From the NCBI GenBank assembly GCA_025355585.1, contig JANXZJ010000066.1, positions 1 through 46,389 of the forward strand: a stretch of DNA of 46,389 bases. Reading direction: 5' to 3'. Made by a program: the position numbers and the translations under genes. This DNA comes from Mariniphaga sp. Lineage in GTDB: Bacteria > Bacteroidota > Bacteroidia > Bacteroidales > Prolixibacteraceae. Below are positions 1 to 9,133 of this stretch, one piece after another (position 1 is the first letter of the stretch; every line of letters begins with the position of its first letter). Below the pieces are notes generated by a model that made no database searches, was not told where the DNA came from, and saw only the letters and a program-made list of their open reading frames with translations.

Positions 1-327
1 ATTGTAGGTATCCTGCCGCAAATAGGCAAGTGCCTTTTCGGTCACATTATTGAACAATACCACTCTGAAATAGGAGAATACCGCATTTAATAATAGAACC
101 AACCCAAGTATCAACGCGATCCGGTTCATCTTATCGGGTGAAGCCTCGCTGGCTGAATTTACCATTTCACCCAATAATTTGGGGAAGGCAAGGTTTCCAA
201 GGCTGGAACCCAAAAGGAAAATCATTCCCAGGAAATATTCCTTTTGAAAAGGCTTTATGTAAAAATATAATTTAAAGGCATTTGCAAGCCCTGCCCTTGT
301 AATTTTCTTCTTTGCTACTTCACTCAT
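1..327 (-). CDS. ABC exporter permease/ATPase, N-terminal part
   Basis: The reading frame is open from the ATG at 325-327 to the window edge, giving 109 residues of the N-terminus. It has a short basic start, a first membrane segment (around YFLGMIFLLGSSLGNLAFP), a second one (RIALILGLVLLLNAVFSYF), then FNNVTEKALAYLRQDTYN. This resembles the junction in ABCB/MsbA-type exporters where the second helix runs into the first intracellular coupling loop (usual form: ER..xxLRxxLY). The nucleotide-binding domain would lie outside the window. Substrate (lipid, peptide or drug) cannot be told from this part. The gene is divergent from trpB. Confidence 0.75.
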   Translation of the reverse strand, partial: MSEVAKKKITRAGLANAFKLYFYIKPFQKEYFLGMIFLLGSSLGNLAFPKLLGEMVNSASEASPDKMNRIALILGLVLLLNAVFSYFRVVLFNNVTEKALAYLRQDTYN

Positions 328-786
328 AACCCCACATTAATAATTTATCCAATTGTAAGAGAACACTTCCGTTCCCGTTAAGTTCACGTATAATCAGTTA
401 TAGCGACTGAATAAGCACCTGGCTGATTGCATCCGGCGACCGGCAAAATAATCTCCCTTAGATTCCTTCGCAAAACCTCACCCTCATTTCACAAACCCGG
501 CAGCGCATAAGGCCAGAACCAGACGGCCAGTAGTCAGTAGTAAGTAGCCAATTGTCCATTTTACCTCTTTTACTTTTAATTTGTAAGAAAATAGTCAATT
601 CCCCGGCCCTATCTGATCAAAAAGAAACAAAATAATTAACAAGATTTTAGATGCATCTCCTGAATTTAAAGATCCTTTTTTTAATTTTGGCAATCGGGTT
701 GCAAATATCCGGTTTAACCTCAATTTAAATATTCAAAAACGAACTAATATTGATCACAATACATTATTTACTAATAACATAAACGT
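328..786. other. Intergenic region between ABC exporter and trpB
   Basis: These 459 bases between two divergent genes hold no convincing gene. Around 525-557 there is a short degenerate repeat (cagtagtcagtagtaagtag), similar in style to other spacer repeats in this window. No clear TAnnTTTG element was found before trpB. The AT-rich stretch at 720-786 is the likely promoter/leader area. Confidence 0.5.
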
Positions 787-1989
787 ATGTCTACAAATTA
801 TTTTAAAAATTATCCGAATACGGAAGGATTTTTTGAAGAATTCGGAGGAAGCTTTATCCCACCCAATCTTCAGAAGGAGATGGAAAAGATAACCGATGCC
901 TATTATTCGATCAGCAAATCGCATCATTTCATTTCTGAATTGCGGAGCATCCGTAAACATTACCAGGGAAGACCAACCCCGGTGTATTATTGCAACAGAT
1001 TATCAACAAAATACGGTGGCCGGATCTACATGAAACGCGAAGATCTGAACCATACCGGTGCGCACAAACTGAACCATTGCATGGGAGAAGCTTTGCTCGC
1101 GAAATACCTGGGTAAGAAAAAACTGATTGCAGAAACGGGTGCCGGTCAGCATGGTGTTGCGCTCGCAACTGCAGCTGCCTATTTCGGTCTGGAATGCGAA
1201 ATTCATATGGGTGAAGTAGATATTATCAAGGAACATCCAAATGTTGTGCGGATGCAGATTTTAGGTGCCAAAGTTGTACCGGTATCTTTCGGACTGAAGA
1301 CTTTAAAAGAGGCGGTTGATTCAGCTTTCGGAGCCTACATGCAGGATCCTGAAAACAGCATTTACTGTATCGGATCAGTTGTCGGACCGCACCCTTTCCC
1401 CATGATGGTTCGCGATTTTCAGCGTGTAGTAGGAATTGAGGCCAAGGAACAATTTCTGGAAATGACCGGTGAACTTCCTGATAACGTGGTCGCCTGCGTC
1501 GGCGGAGGCAGTAATGCAATGGGAATATTTTCCGCTTTTCTGGGAGACGAGGAATGTAAATTATATGGTGTAGAACCTGCCGGACGTTCACTTAATTTGG
1601 GTGATCATGCTGCAACGATGACACTCGGAAAACCAGGAATGATTCACGGGTTTAAATGTTACCTTCTACAGGACGAAAAAGGGGAACCTGCTCCTGTATA
1701 TTCGGTAGCCAGCGGATTGGACTATCCGGGAGTCGGACCAGAACATAGCATGTTAAAAGACTGGAAAAGAGTTTCGTACGAAATGGCTACCGACGATGAA
1801 ACGATTGATGCTTTTTACGAATTAAGCCGGCTGGAAGGAATTATTCCGGCATTGGAAAGTGCTCATGCAGTTGCCTGGGCGCTTAAACTGGCAAAAGAAA
1901 ATCCAAGACAATCGATTCTCGTAAACCTGAGCGGACGAGGCGACAAAGACATCGATTTCATAATGGACACCTACGGTTTACCAAAGTAA
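787..1989 (+). CDS. trpB: Tryptophan synthase beta chain, stand-alone
   Basis: This PLP enzyme joins indole and L-serine to make tryptophan, normally as the beta part of the alpha2beta2 complex. At 400 residues it matches the usual TrpB1 length. The PLP lysine is Lys94 in HTGAHKLNH, the catalytic Glu is Glu116 in AETGAGQHG, the phosphate-binding [10 protein letters not shown] loop is present, and the C-terminal [10 protein letters not shown] signature is intact. No trpA or other trp gene lies nearby: the neighbours are an ABC exporter and an RNA helicase. It may therefore be a second, orphan TrpB used for indole salvage, or the only TrpB of a scattered pathway. Sequence motifs favour the TrpB1 type over TrpB2. 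The start has an upstream AT-rich leader and no strong Shine-Dalgarno, which is usual in Bacteroidota. Confidence 0.93.
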   Translation: MSTNYFKNYPNTEGFFEEFGGSFIPPNLQKEMEKITDAYYSISKSHHFISELRSIRKHYQGRPTPVYYCNRLSTKYGGRIYMKREDLNHTGAHKLNHCMGEALLAKYLGKKKLIAETGAGQHGVALATAAAYFGLECEIHMGEVDIIKEHPNVVRMQILGAKVVPVSFGLKTLKEAVDSAFGAYMQDPENSIYCIGSVVGPHPFPMMVRDFQRVVGIEAKEQFLEMTGELPDNVVACVGGGSNAMGIFSAFLGDEECKLYGVEPAGRSLNLGDHAATMTLGKPGMIHGFKCYLLQDEKGEPAPVYSVASGLDYPGVGPEHSMLKDWKRVSYEMATDDETIDAFYELSRLEGIIPALESAHAVAWALKLAKENPRQSILVNLSGRGDKDIDFIMDTYGLPK

Positions 1990-2038
1990 AGGATGAAATA
2001 GCAATTGGCAACTGGCAGTTTGCTGGCAAATAATACAA

Positions 2039-2070
2039 AACCCCGAAACAGTTTGACTTGTTTCGGGGTT
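2039..2070. terminator. Bidirectional terminator between trpB and the helicase gene
   Basis: A 12-bp perfect stem, aaccccgaaaca paired with tgtttcggggtt, encloses an 8-nt loop and is flanked by A-rich sequence on the left and T-rich sequence on the right. It lies between two convergent genes, so it can stop transcription from both. Confidence 0.88.
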
Positions 2071-2097
2071 TCTGTTTAATATCGTTTTGAACTGAAC

Positions 2098-3351
2098 TTA
2101 TCGCGGATTGCGAACCAATCGTCTGCGATCGCTGACAACAACATCAGGTTTTGGACGCGCAAAATTTGTCCGTTGCGAACGTTGCTGTTGTTTTGGTGCT
2201 TTAACGGGATTGTGATCTATCAGCGGATAAGGATGATTTTCAATCACCGGAATCTTTTTCCTGATCAGTTTCTCAATATCCCTTAAATAAACTTTTTCCT
2301 CTGCATCGCAGAACGAGTAAGCGGTTCCATTGGCTCCGGCGCGTCCTGTACGACCTATCCGGTGAACGTATGTTTCGGAGATATTGGGCATTTCGTAATT
2401 GATTACAAACTCCATATCATCCACATCGATTCCACGGGCAGCAATATCAGTAGCAACCAACACCCTTGTTGTCTGGTCTTTAAAATTGGCAAGCGCCCTT
2501 TGACGGGCATTCTGAGCTTTATTTCCGTGAATCGCTTCCGATTTGATATCATGACGCAACAGGTCTTTTACAACCTTGTCGGCACCATGTTTGGTGCGTG
2601 TAAAAACCAACGCCGATTTAATCTTCTTGTCGCTTAACAAATCGATCAAAAGGGCACTTTTATTTCCTTTGTCCACAAAGTAAACGAACTGTTCAATGAT
2701 ATCGACCGTTGGCTGACCAGGTGTAATCGTCACTTTTGCAGGATTATTGCAGATTGTATCGGCCAGTTTTACGATTTCGGGTGGCATTGTAGCCGAGAAA
2801 AATAGCGATTGGCGCGAACGTGGAAGTGCAGCAAGTACCTTTTTAACATCGTGAATGAAACCCATGTCAAGCATGCAATCGGCTTCATCCAGTACAAAGA
2901 TCTCGATATCCCTCAGGGAGATAAATCCCTGGTTCATCAGATCGAGCAATCTTCCCGGAGTGGCAACTAAAATGTCGACTCCGCGCTGCAAAGCCTGTGT
3001 TTGCGAAAACTGGCTGACACCGCCAAAGATGACTGTGTAGGCAAGTTTCGTATGTCGTCCATAATTTTTAAAGCTTTCACCGATCTGAATGGCAAGTTCG
3101 CGTGTCGGAGTAAGGATCAGGCTTCTGATCTTTTTCCGTTTATCGTATGACTGACTGTTGCTTAATAATTGAAGGATGGGAATTGCAAAAGCTGCTGTTT
3201 TTCCGGTTCCTGTTTGAGCACAACCCAATAAATCTTTCCCGTCTAATACAATTGGAATTGCCTGTGCCTGGATGGGTGTTGGGGTGGAATAACCTTCTTC
3301 GATAAGTGACTGAAGAATTGGTTCAATAATTTCTAATGACTTAAATGGCAT
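2098..3351 (-). CDS. rhlE: DEAD-box ATP-dependent RNA helicase, RhlE-like
   Basis: This 417-residue protein has all core helicase motifs in order: the Q motif region (YSTPTPIQAQAIP), Walker A AQTGTGKT (45-52), PTRELA, TPGR, DEAD (155-158), SAT (186-188), and in domain 2 ARGID and HRIGRTGRAG. A basic tail (KAPKQQQRSQRTNF...RRRLVRNPR) follows, as in RhlE/CsdA-type proteins that bind structured RNA in ribosome assembly or RNA decay. The start at 3351 leaves the Phe upstream of the Q motif in place (MPFKSLEI). It is a single gene that ends towards trpB at a shared terminator. Specific assignment to RhlE rather than another DEAD-box type rests on length and tail only. Confidence 0.9.
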   Translation of the reverse strand: MPFKSLEIIEPILQSLIEEGYSTPTPIQAQAIPIVLDGKDLLGCAQTGTGKTAAFAIPILQLLSNSQSYDKRKKIRSLILTPTRELAIQIGESFKNYGRHTKLAYTVIFGGVSQFSQTQALQRGVDILVATPGRLLDLMNQGFISLRDIEIFVLDEADCMLDMGFIHDVKKVLAALPRSRQSLFFSATMPPEIVKLADTICNNPAKVTITPGQPTVDIIEQFVYFVDKGNKSALLIDLLSDKKIKSALVFTRTKHGADKVVKDLLRHDIKSEAIHGNKAQNARQRALANFKDQTTRVLVATDIAARGIDVDDMEFVINYEMPNISETYVHRIGRTGRAGANGTAYSFCDAEEKVYLRDIEKLIRKKIPVIENHPYPLIDHNPVKAPKQQQRSQRTNFARPKPDVVVSDRRRLVRNPR

Positions 3352-3416
3352 GAATCTTTTTTAGACAGCAATCATTTTTGATTTCAAAAACGAATCTACT
3401 GTAATGAATTATCCGG

Positions 3417-3424
3417 CAAAGATA
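3417..3424 (-). promoter_or_regulatory. Putative -7 element for the helicase gene
   Basis: On the minus strand this reads TATCTTTG, a full match to the Bacteroidota -7 consensus TAnnTTTG, about 65 bases upstream of the helicase ATG. No TTG was found at the expected -33 distance. Confidence 0.5.
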
Positions 3425-3514
3425 CGATTAATAAACGGGTTTAGTGGAATTTAGGTTTAGTGAGCGGCAATTCGGATCAATGATGAAGGTTAGAATGTTA
3501 AAATTCAAGGTTTA

Positions 3515-3556
3515 TAAAAAAAAGGCTACCGCGAAGAATTTCCTTGCAGCAGCCCT
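3515..3556 (-). terminator. Terminator of the Spy-like gene
   Basis: On the minus strand, ggctgctgc pairs with gcggtagcc (nine pairs including two G-U), with a 13-nt loop and a following run of eight or nine T. It lies about 40 bases after the stop of the gene at 3593-4075. Confidence 0.75.
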
Positions 3557-3592
3557 TTCCTGTAAACAATAAATCATTTAAATCCTCGGATG

Positions 3593-4075
3593 CTATGACT
3601 GCATTCCCCGATGCCTCATTCCCTTTTCACCTTTTTCATGTCCCATTTTTCCTTTCATCATGTCGAACTTCAGTCGTTGTTCGTCTGTAAGCTGGGCACG
3701 CATATCAAGCCGGTGTTTCACCTGAATCTTGGCCATCTCAACGCGTATTTCACCTATTTTTTCGAGGTTTTTGTTGATCGCTGATACATCTGGCTTTTCA
3801 GCAGTCATTAGAGTTTTCTGATGCGCTTTGGCCTCGCCAAGTTCATTGCGGAGCGGTTGTATTTTTTTGTGCATGTCCATCATGCTTTGTTTAAAAGCAT
3901 CTTTTTGTGCATCTGTAAGATTCAGACCCTGGCCAGGTCCTCTTTTCCCGTCTTGCATCATCATCGTATGATCTTGTCCGCGCATTGAATTTCGGGGACC
4001 ATTTTCTGCTTTCTGTGCAAACACGGCAACAGATAAGCTCATCAACATTACCAAACTTAAAATTTTTGCTTTCAT
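3593..4075 (-). CDS. Secreted Spy/CpxP-like LTxxQ protein
   Basis: This 160-residue protein starts with a signal peptide (MKAKILSLVMLMSLSVAVFAQ, cleavage after the Ala-Gln region). The mature part is rich in Met, Lys, Glu and His and predicted helical. Two LTxxQ-type motifs are visible: LTDAQKDAF near residue 53 and LTDEQRLKF near 133. This arrangement is the hallmark of the Spy/CpxP family, periplasmic proteins that act as chaperones or as stress or metal sensors in envelope stress. The Met/His-rich termini (GHEKGEKGMRHRGM) could bind metal, but that is inference. It is divergent from the DUF486 gene and has its own terminator. Confidence 0.75.
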   Translation of the reverse strand: MKAKILSLVMLMSLSVAVFAQKAENGPRNSMRGQDHTMMMQDGKRGPGQGLNLTDAQKDAFKQSMMDMHKKIQPLRNELGEAKAHQKTLMTAEKPDVSAINKNLEKIGEIRVEMAKIQVKHRLDMRAQLTDEQRLKFDMMKGKMGHEKGEKGMRHRGMQS

Positions 4076-4241
4076 AGCTTTGTTTATTAAAATTCGTTTT
4101 TTTAAAACTTTACTGAAATTTCCCTTTGGATGATCCTCAAATCAAAAGGTTTAATGAAATCATGGTTATTAACTTTCGTTAAGGAATCATCAAAATATTG
4201 TTACTGAAGGTTAATACAGTGACTTTCCATTCCCGAATGTT

Positions 4242-4249
4242 TACTTTTG
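4242..4249 (+). promoter_or_regulatory. Putative -7 element for the DUF486 gene
   Basis: TACTTTTG matches the TAnnTTTG consensus and is followed by gc and an approximately 57-nt leader to the ATG at 4307. No clear -33 TTG is seen. Confidence 0.55.
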
Positions 4250-4306
4250 CGCCTTGAAATCCCGAAAGGGATATTCAAATTATTGTGAAGAATAAAATTT
4301 AAGAAT

Positions 4307-4675
4307 GTGAAAGGCTTATATACAATTGGACTTTTAATCTTGTCCAATACATTTATGACCGTTGCCTGGTACGGTCATTTGAAATTCAAGGAGATGAAAT
4401 GGTCGGAAACACTGGGACTAGTGGCCATTATACTGATCAGTTGGGCGATCGCATTTTTTGAGTACTGTTTCCAGGTTCCGGCCAACCGGATCGGGTTCCA
4501 GGGAAACGACGGACCCTTTTCACTGATGGAGTTAAAAGTTATCCAGGAGGTTATCACCCTGACCGTGTTTGTGATTTTTTCGCTCGTTGTCTTTAAAACA
4601 GAGTCATTCAGGATGAACCACCTGATCGGGTTTGGGTTTCTGGTGCTGGCAGTTTATTTTATATTTAAAAAATAG
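4307..4675 (+). CDS. DMT-superfamily membrane protein, DUF486
   Basis: This 122-residue protein has four predicted membrane helices (about residues 3-20, 37-53, 77-97 and 104-120). The sequence MKGLYTIGLLILSNTFMTVAWYGHLK and the central EYCFQVPANRIGFQG block are typical of the DUF486/COG3169 family, a four-helix branch of the drug/metabolite transporter superfamily. The transported substrate of the family is unknown. The gene stands alone with its own promoter and is divergent from the Spy-like gene. Confidence 0.85.
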   Translation: MKGLYTIGLLILSNTFMTVAWYGHLKFKEMKWSETLGLVAIILISWAIAFFEYCFQVPANRIGFQGNDGPFSLMELKVIQEVITLTVFVIFSLVVFKTESFRMNHLIGFGFLVLAVYFIFKK

Positions 4676-5108
4676 GGTCTATTCGGCAATTTGAAAATTT
4701 GACAATGAGTCAATTAATTTGGTCAATAGTCCGTTCTAACCCTATTCACCGCTTTCTACCTAAACCTATCCCGACATTCAATAATTGACATTTAGCCTTG
4801 CCAATTATCATGCACCTTTTTGATGCGGGAAATAAGCACAATACAAGTCTTTAAAATTCAAATTAAGAAGGGAAAACAACCTTAATAAGAAATCCTCAAA
4901 TCCATTTCATATTAAATAAATCAGGATATAAAACCATCGTTAAACCCTAAAAATAAAGGTCATTACGCATCACAAAAAAAATATTTGAAATTATTTTCAA
5001 TTTTCCGAAACTTTTATTTCCAATAATTGTATAACCGCATAACTAACATTAATAATATTCAAATAAATATTTTATTTCCATTATTAATAACCAATAAATT
5101 CCAATGTT
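4676..5108. other. Intergenic region, AT-rich
   Basis: These 433 bases contain no gene that can be supported. The first part (4683-4735) has degenerate short repeats of the type aatttgaaaatttgacaatgagtcaattaatttgg. From about 4850 to 5105 the sequence is very AT-rich and probably holds the promoter of the following gene. No TAnnTTTG element stood out. Confidence 0.45.
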
Positions 5109-5852
5109 ATGGCAACAAGATCCGAAATCGGCCATGCAAAAAATGTGGCCAACTTTGAAGTTTTAATCGCTTTTGTACTAAGTAAGCTTGCAGTTTTCAA
5201 ACCATCGAAAAGCTCCATCCAGCTTCCGTCCTTGCAGGACGTTTCACAAAACGCTAAAAATGCAATGAAATTAGTATTTGATGCCTTTTCGGTTCACAGT
5301 GGTGCTATTGCAGCGCGAAAAATAGCGTTCGCCTCATTCAGCCAACTGATTACAAGGATCATCAATTCGCTTGAATCAACAGACACGTCCAGTATGGTTG
5401 ACGATCAGGCAAGAACTATTGTCCGGAAACTGCGGGGAACAAGGGCTACTCCCAAAAAAACTGTAGAAGAAAAGAAAGCACTTGAAGCCGAAGGCAAAGT
5501 AGTTAATGAAAAATCTAACGCCCAATTGGGATTCGATGACCGCGTAGCCAATTTCGACAAGCTGATCAGCCTGTTAGCAAGTATACCACTTTATACCCCA
5601 AACGAACCGGAGTTACAAGTGGCCGGATTGACAGCACACTACAACAATTTAAAAACATTGAATGATGCCGTAGTCAGCACCCATCAGAGCTATGTTGATG
5701 CAATGCTTTTAAGACACGAAGTTTTCTATCAGCAGAATTCCGGCCTTGTCGATTTGGCAATGGATACAAAATCTTATATCAGATCACTTTTTGGAGCATC
5801 CAGCCCCGAATACAAGCAAATATCGAAATTAAGATTTAGTATGGTTAAGTAA
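5109..5852 (+). CDS. Unrecognised 247-residue helical protein with two similar halves
   Basis: I do not recognise this family. There is no signal peptide or membrane helix, so it is probably cytoplasmic, and predicted structure is mostly helical. The protein seems to be an internal duplication. The first half begins with VANFEVLI (13-20) and the second with VANFDKLI (146-153). Both then continue with a Pro-containing segment (KPSKSSIQLPSL / TPNEPELQVAGL), a helix with similar spacing, an Arg followed by a hydrophobic helix, and end in RKLRG / SKLRF. The halves are joined by a charged linker (about 112-140, rich in Lys and Glu). It is a single gene with a strong terminator. An ATG five bases upstream at 5104 is in another frame. 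Confidence 0.7.
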   Translation: MATRSEIGHAKNVANFEVLIAFVLSKLAVFKPSKSSIQLPSLQDVSQNAKNAMKLVFDAFSVHSGAIAARKIAFASFSQLITRIINSLESTDTSSMVDDQARTIVRKLRGTRATPKKTVEEKKALEAEGKVVNEKSNAQLGFDDRVANFDKLISLLASIPLYTPNEPELQVAGLTAHYNNLKTLNDAVVSTHQSYVDAMLLRHEVFYQQNSGLVDLAMDTKSYIRSLFGASSPEYKQISKLRFSMVK

Positions 5853-5907
5853 TAAATTCAAACTGATTCCATGATTTTATAATATACTGGTGCATTAAAC
5901 TATTTTT

Positions 5908-5945
5908 AAGCTGCGGTTACATTTCGTCAACCGCAGTTTTTTTTT
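5908..5945 (+). terminator. Strong rho-independent terminator
   Basis: ctgcggtt pairs with aaccgcag (stem extendable to 11 pairs with one G-U), with a 10-nt loop, followed by nine T. It ends the transcription unit of the gene at 5109-5852. Confidence 0.92.
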
Positions 5946-5970
5946 AAATCATTTAAGCTCTTCTCTTAAT

Positions 5971-6180
5971 AACCTGTGAGATTTGAATGATCGGCTTACA
6001 CGCTTTAATAGCAACCTTTGAGATTTGAATGATCGGCTTACATTCTTTAATAGCAACCTGCGAGATTATAATGATCACCTTACATTCTTTAATAGCGACC
6101 TGCGAGATTATAATGATCACCTTACATTCTTTAATAGTGACCTGCGATATTTGAATGATCGGCTTACACTTTTGAATAAT
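5971..6180. repeat. Minisatellite, five copies of a 42-bp unit
   Basis: Units begin at 5971, 6013, 6055, 6097 and 6139, each 42 bases, with the pattern ACCTGnGAGATTTGAATGAT then CnnCTTACAnnCTTTAATAG. A decayed sixth copy may follow. Two unit types alternate (atttgaatgatcgg versus attataatgatcac). The array sits between a terminator and the 3' end of the LOG gene. The 42-base period is a multiple of three, so an open frame (14-residue repeat) runs through it, but there is no sign that it is expressed. Confidence 0.9.
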
Positions 6181-6204
6181 AGAATGACCCGGGATACAAA
6201 TGAC

Positions 6205-6795
6205 TTAAAATCTCGACGGTCCCGGCACATCAAACCATTTTGAGGCTTGCTCTACGGGGATATAGTTATGAATATAATCCATCGCTTCTTCGGAGTTGGC
6301 AGCAATAAAATAGGTCGATTTATAGTCTTCCTTGGAGAACGAGTCGCGATAAGCTCTTTCGAACTGATCGAATAAAGAATTATAAAACCCGTCGGTATTT
6401 ACAAAGACAACCGCTTTGTTATGATACTGTAACTGCTTAAGTGTGATAACCTCAAGAATCTCTTCCAATGTACCGAAACCGCCCGGGAGGGCAATAAAAG
6501 CATCGGAGCGTTTGCGCATCAGGTACTTCCGGTCGCGCATATTGGGGGTGATGATCTGCTCGTGATCGAGTGGTGAAGAGAGACGCCGGTTGTGAATTGA
6601 TTCAGGGATAATACCTACTGAACGCGCACCTGCCTGACGTGCTGCCTCTGCAACGGTATGCATTAATCCAACTGTCGCGCCGCCATAAATAATTTCATGA
6701 TGGTTATCGCCAATGAGTTTCCCTAATTTACGGGCTTCTTCGAAATAAAGTTCAGGAATTGCATTACTGGAGGAGCAGAAGACACAGATGTTCAT
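6205..6795 (-). CDS. LOG-family Rossmann hydrolase (TIGR00730 type)
   Basis: This 196-residue protein starts with MNICVFCSSSNA, the nucleotide-binding beta-strand of the family, and contains the signature PGGFGTLEE and the preceding MRKRSDAFIALPGG strand. Characterised members cleave the N-glycosidic bond of nucleoside 5'-monophosphates (cytokinin riboside monophosphate in plants, AMP/pyrimidine monophosphates in bacteria). The catalytic Arg (MRKR) and Glu (TLEE) are present. It lies downstream of gyrB but behind a terminator, so it is probably transcribed separately. The real bacterial substrate is not known. Confidence 0.88.
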   Translation of the reverse strand: MNICVFCSSSNAIPELYFEEARKLGKLIGDNHHEIIYGGATVGLMHTVAEAARQAGARSVGIIPESIHNRRLSSPLDHEQIITPNMRDRKYLMRKRSDAFIALPGGFGTLEEILEVITLKQLQYHNKAVVFVNTDGFYNSLFDQFERAYRDSFSKEDYKSTYFIAANSEEAMDYIHNYIPVEQASKWFDVPGPSRF

Positions 6796-6824
6796 CAGGT
6801 TAGAATAAAGATTGCGATTAAAAT

Positions 6825-6866
6825 AAAAAACAGCTGCCGGCCCGGGATGAATCGTGCCGACAGCTG
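6825..6866 (-). terminator. Terminator of gyrB
   Basis: Read on the minus strand, cagctgtcggc pairs with gccggcagctg (11 pairs, one mismatch) and is followed by TTTTTTATTTT. It begins 14 bases after the gyrB stop codon. Confidence 0.88.
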
Positions 6867-6879
6867 AAAAAAAAAATCT

Positions 6880-8907
<2,028 letters not shown>

Positions 8908-8984
8908 TCATGCCATCAGAAACCTGGATTTAACCGTTGCACCTTTCTCTTTTCAGAAAAAGCTGCCCCATTTTTAGAGGTCTG

Positions 8985-8992
8985 CAAATATA
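8985..8992 (-). promoter_or_regulatory. Putative -7 element for gyrB
   Basis: On the minus strand TATATTTG matches TAnnTTTG and lies 140 bases upstream of the gyrB start, implying a leader of about 130 bases. The -33 match is weak. Confidence 0.5.
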
Positions 8993-9077
8993 ACTAAAAA
9001 TACCTTACCGACGAAAAAAAATAATGTCAAATATTGTGAAATCTCAATTTTTTGTTTCTTTTTATCTTATTGAATAT

Positions 9078-9113
9078 CAATAAAAAAGCCTCTCAATTAT
9101 TTGAAAGGCTTTT
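9078..9113 (-). terminator. Terminator of the TPR/outer-membrane operon
   Basis: On the minus strand aaaagcctttcaa pairs with ttgagaggctttt (one mismatch) around a 4-nt loop, followed by a T-rich tail. It lies just after the stop codon of the barrel gene. Confidence 0.82.
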
Positions 9114-9133
9114 CAATCATCCGAACCATTTTG

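Noticed and set aside
328-786. Tryptophan leader or T-box before trpB
   Set aside because: No Trp-codon-rich short frame and no T-box or attenuator hairpins were found.
5971-6180. CRISPR array
   Set aside because: The units are contiguous without unique spacers, and no cas gene is near. It is a minisatellite. The same holds for 18316-18546.
6025-6243. Open frame of 72 codons with a 14-residue repeat over the 42-bp array
   Set aside because: The frame is open only because the repeat period is a multiple of three. There is no promoter, no start context, and it runs antisense into the end of the LOG gene.
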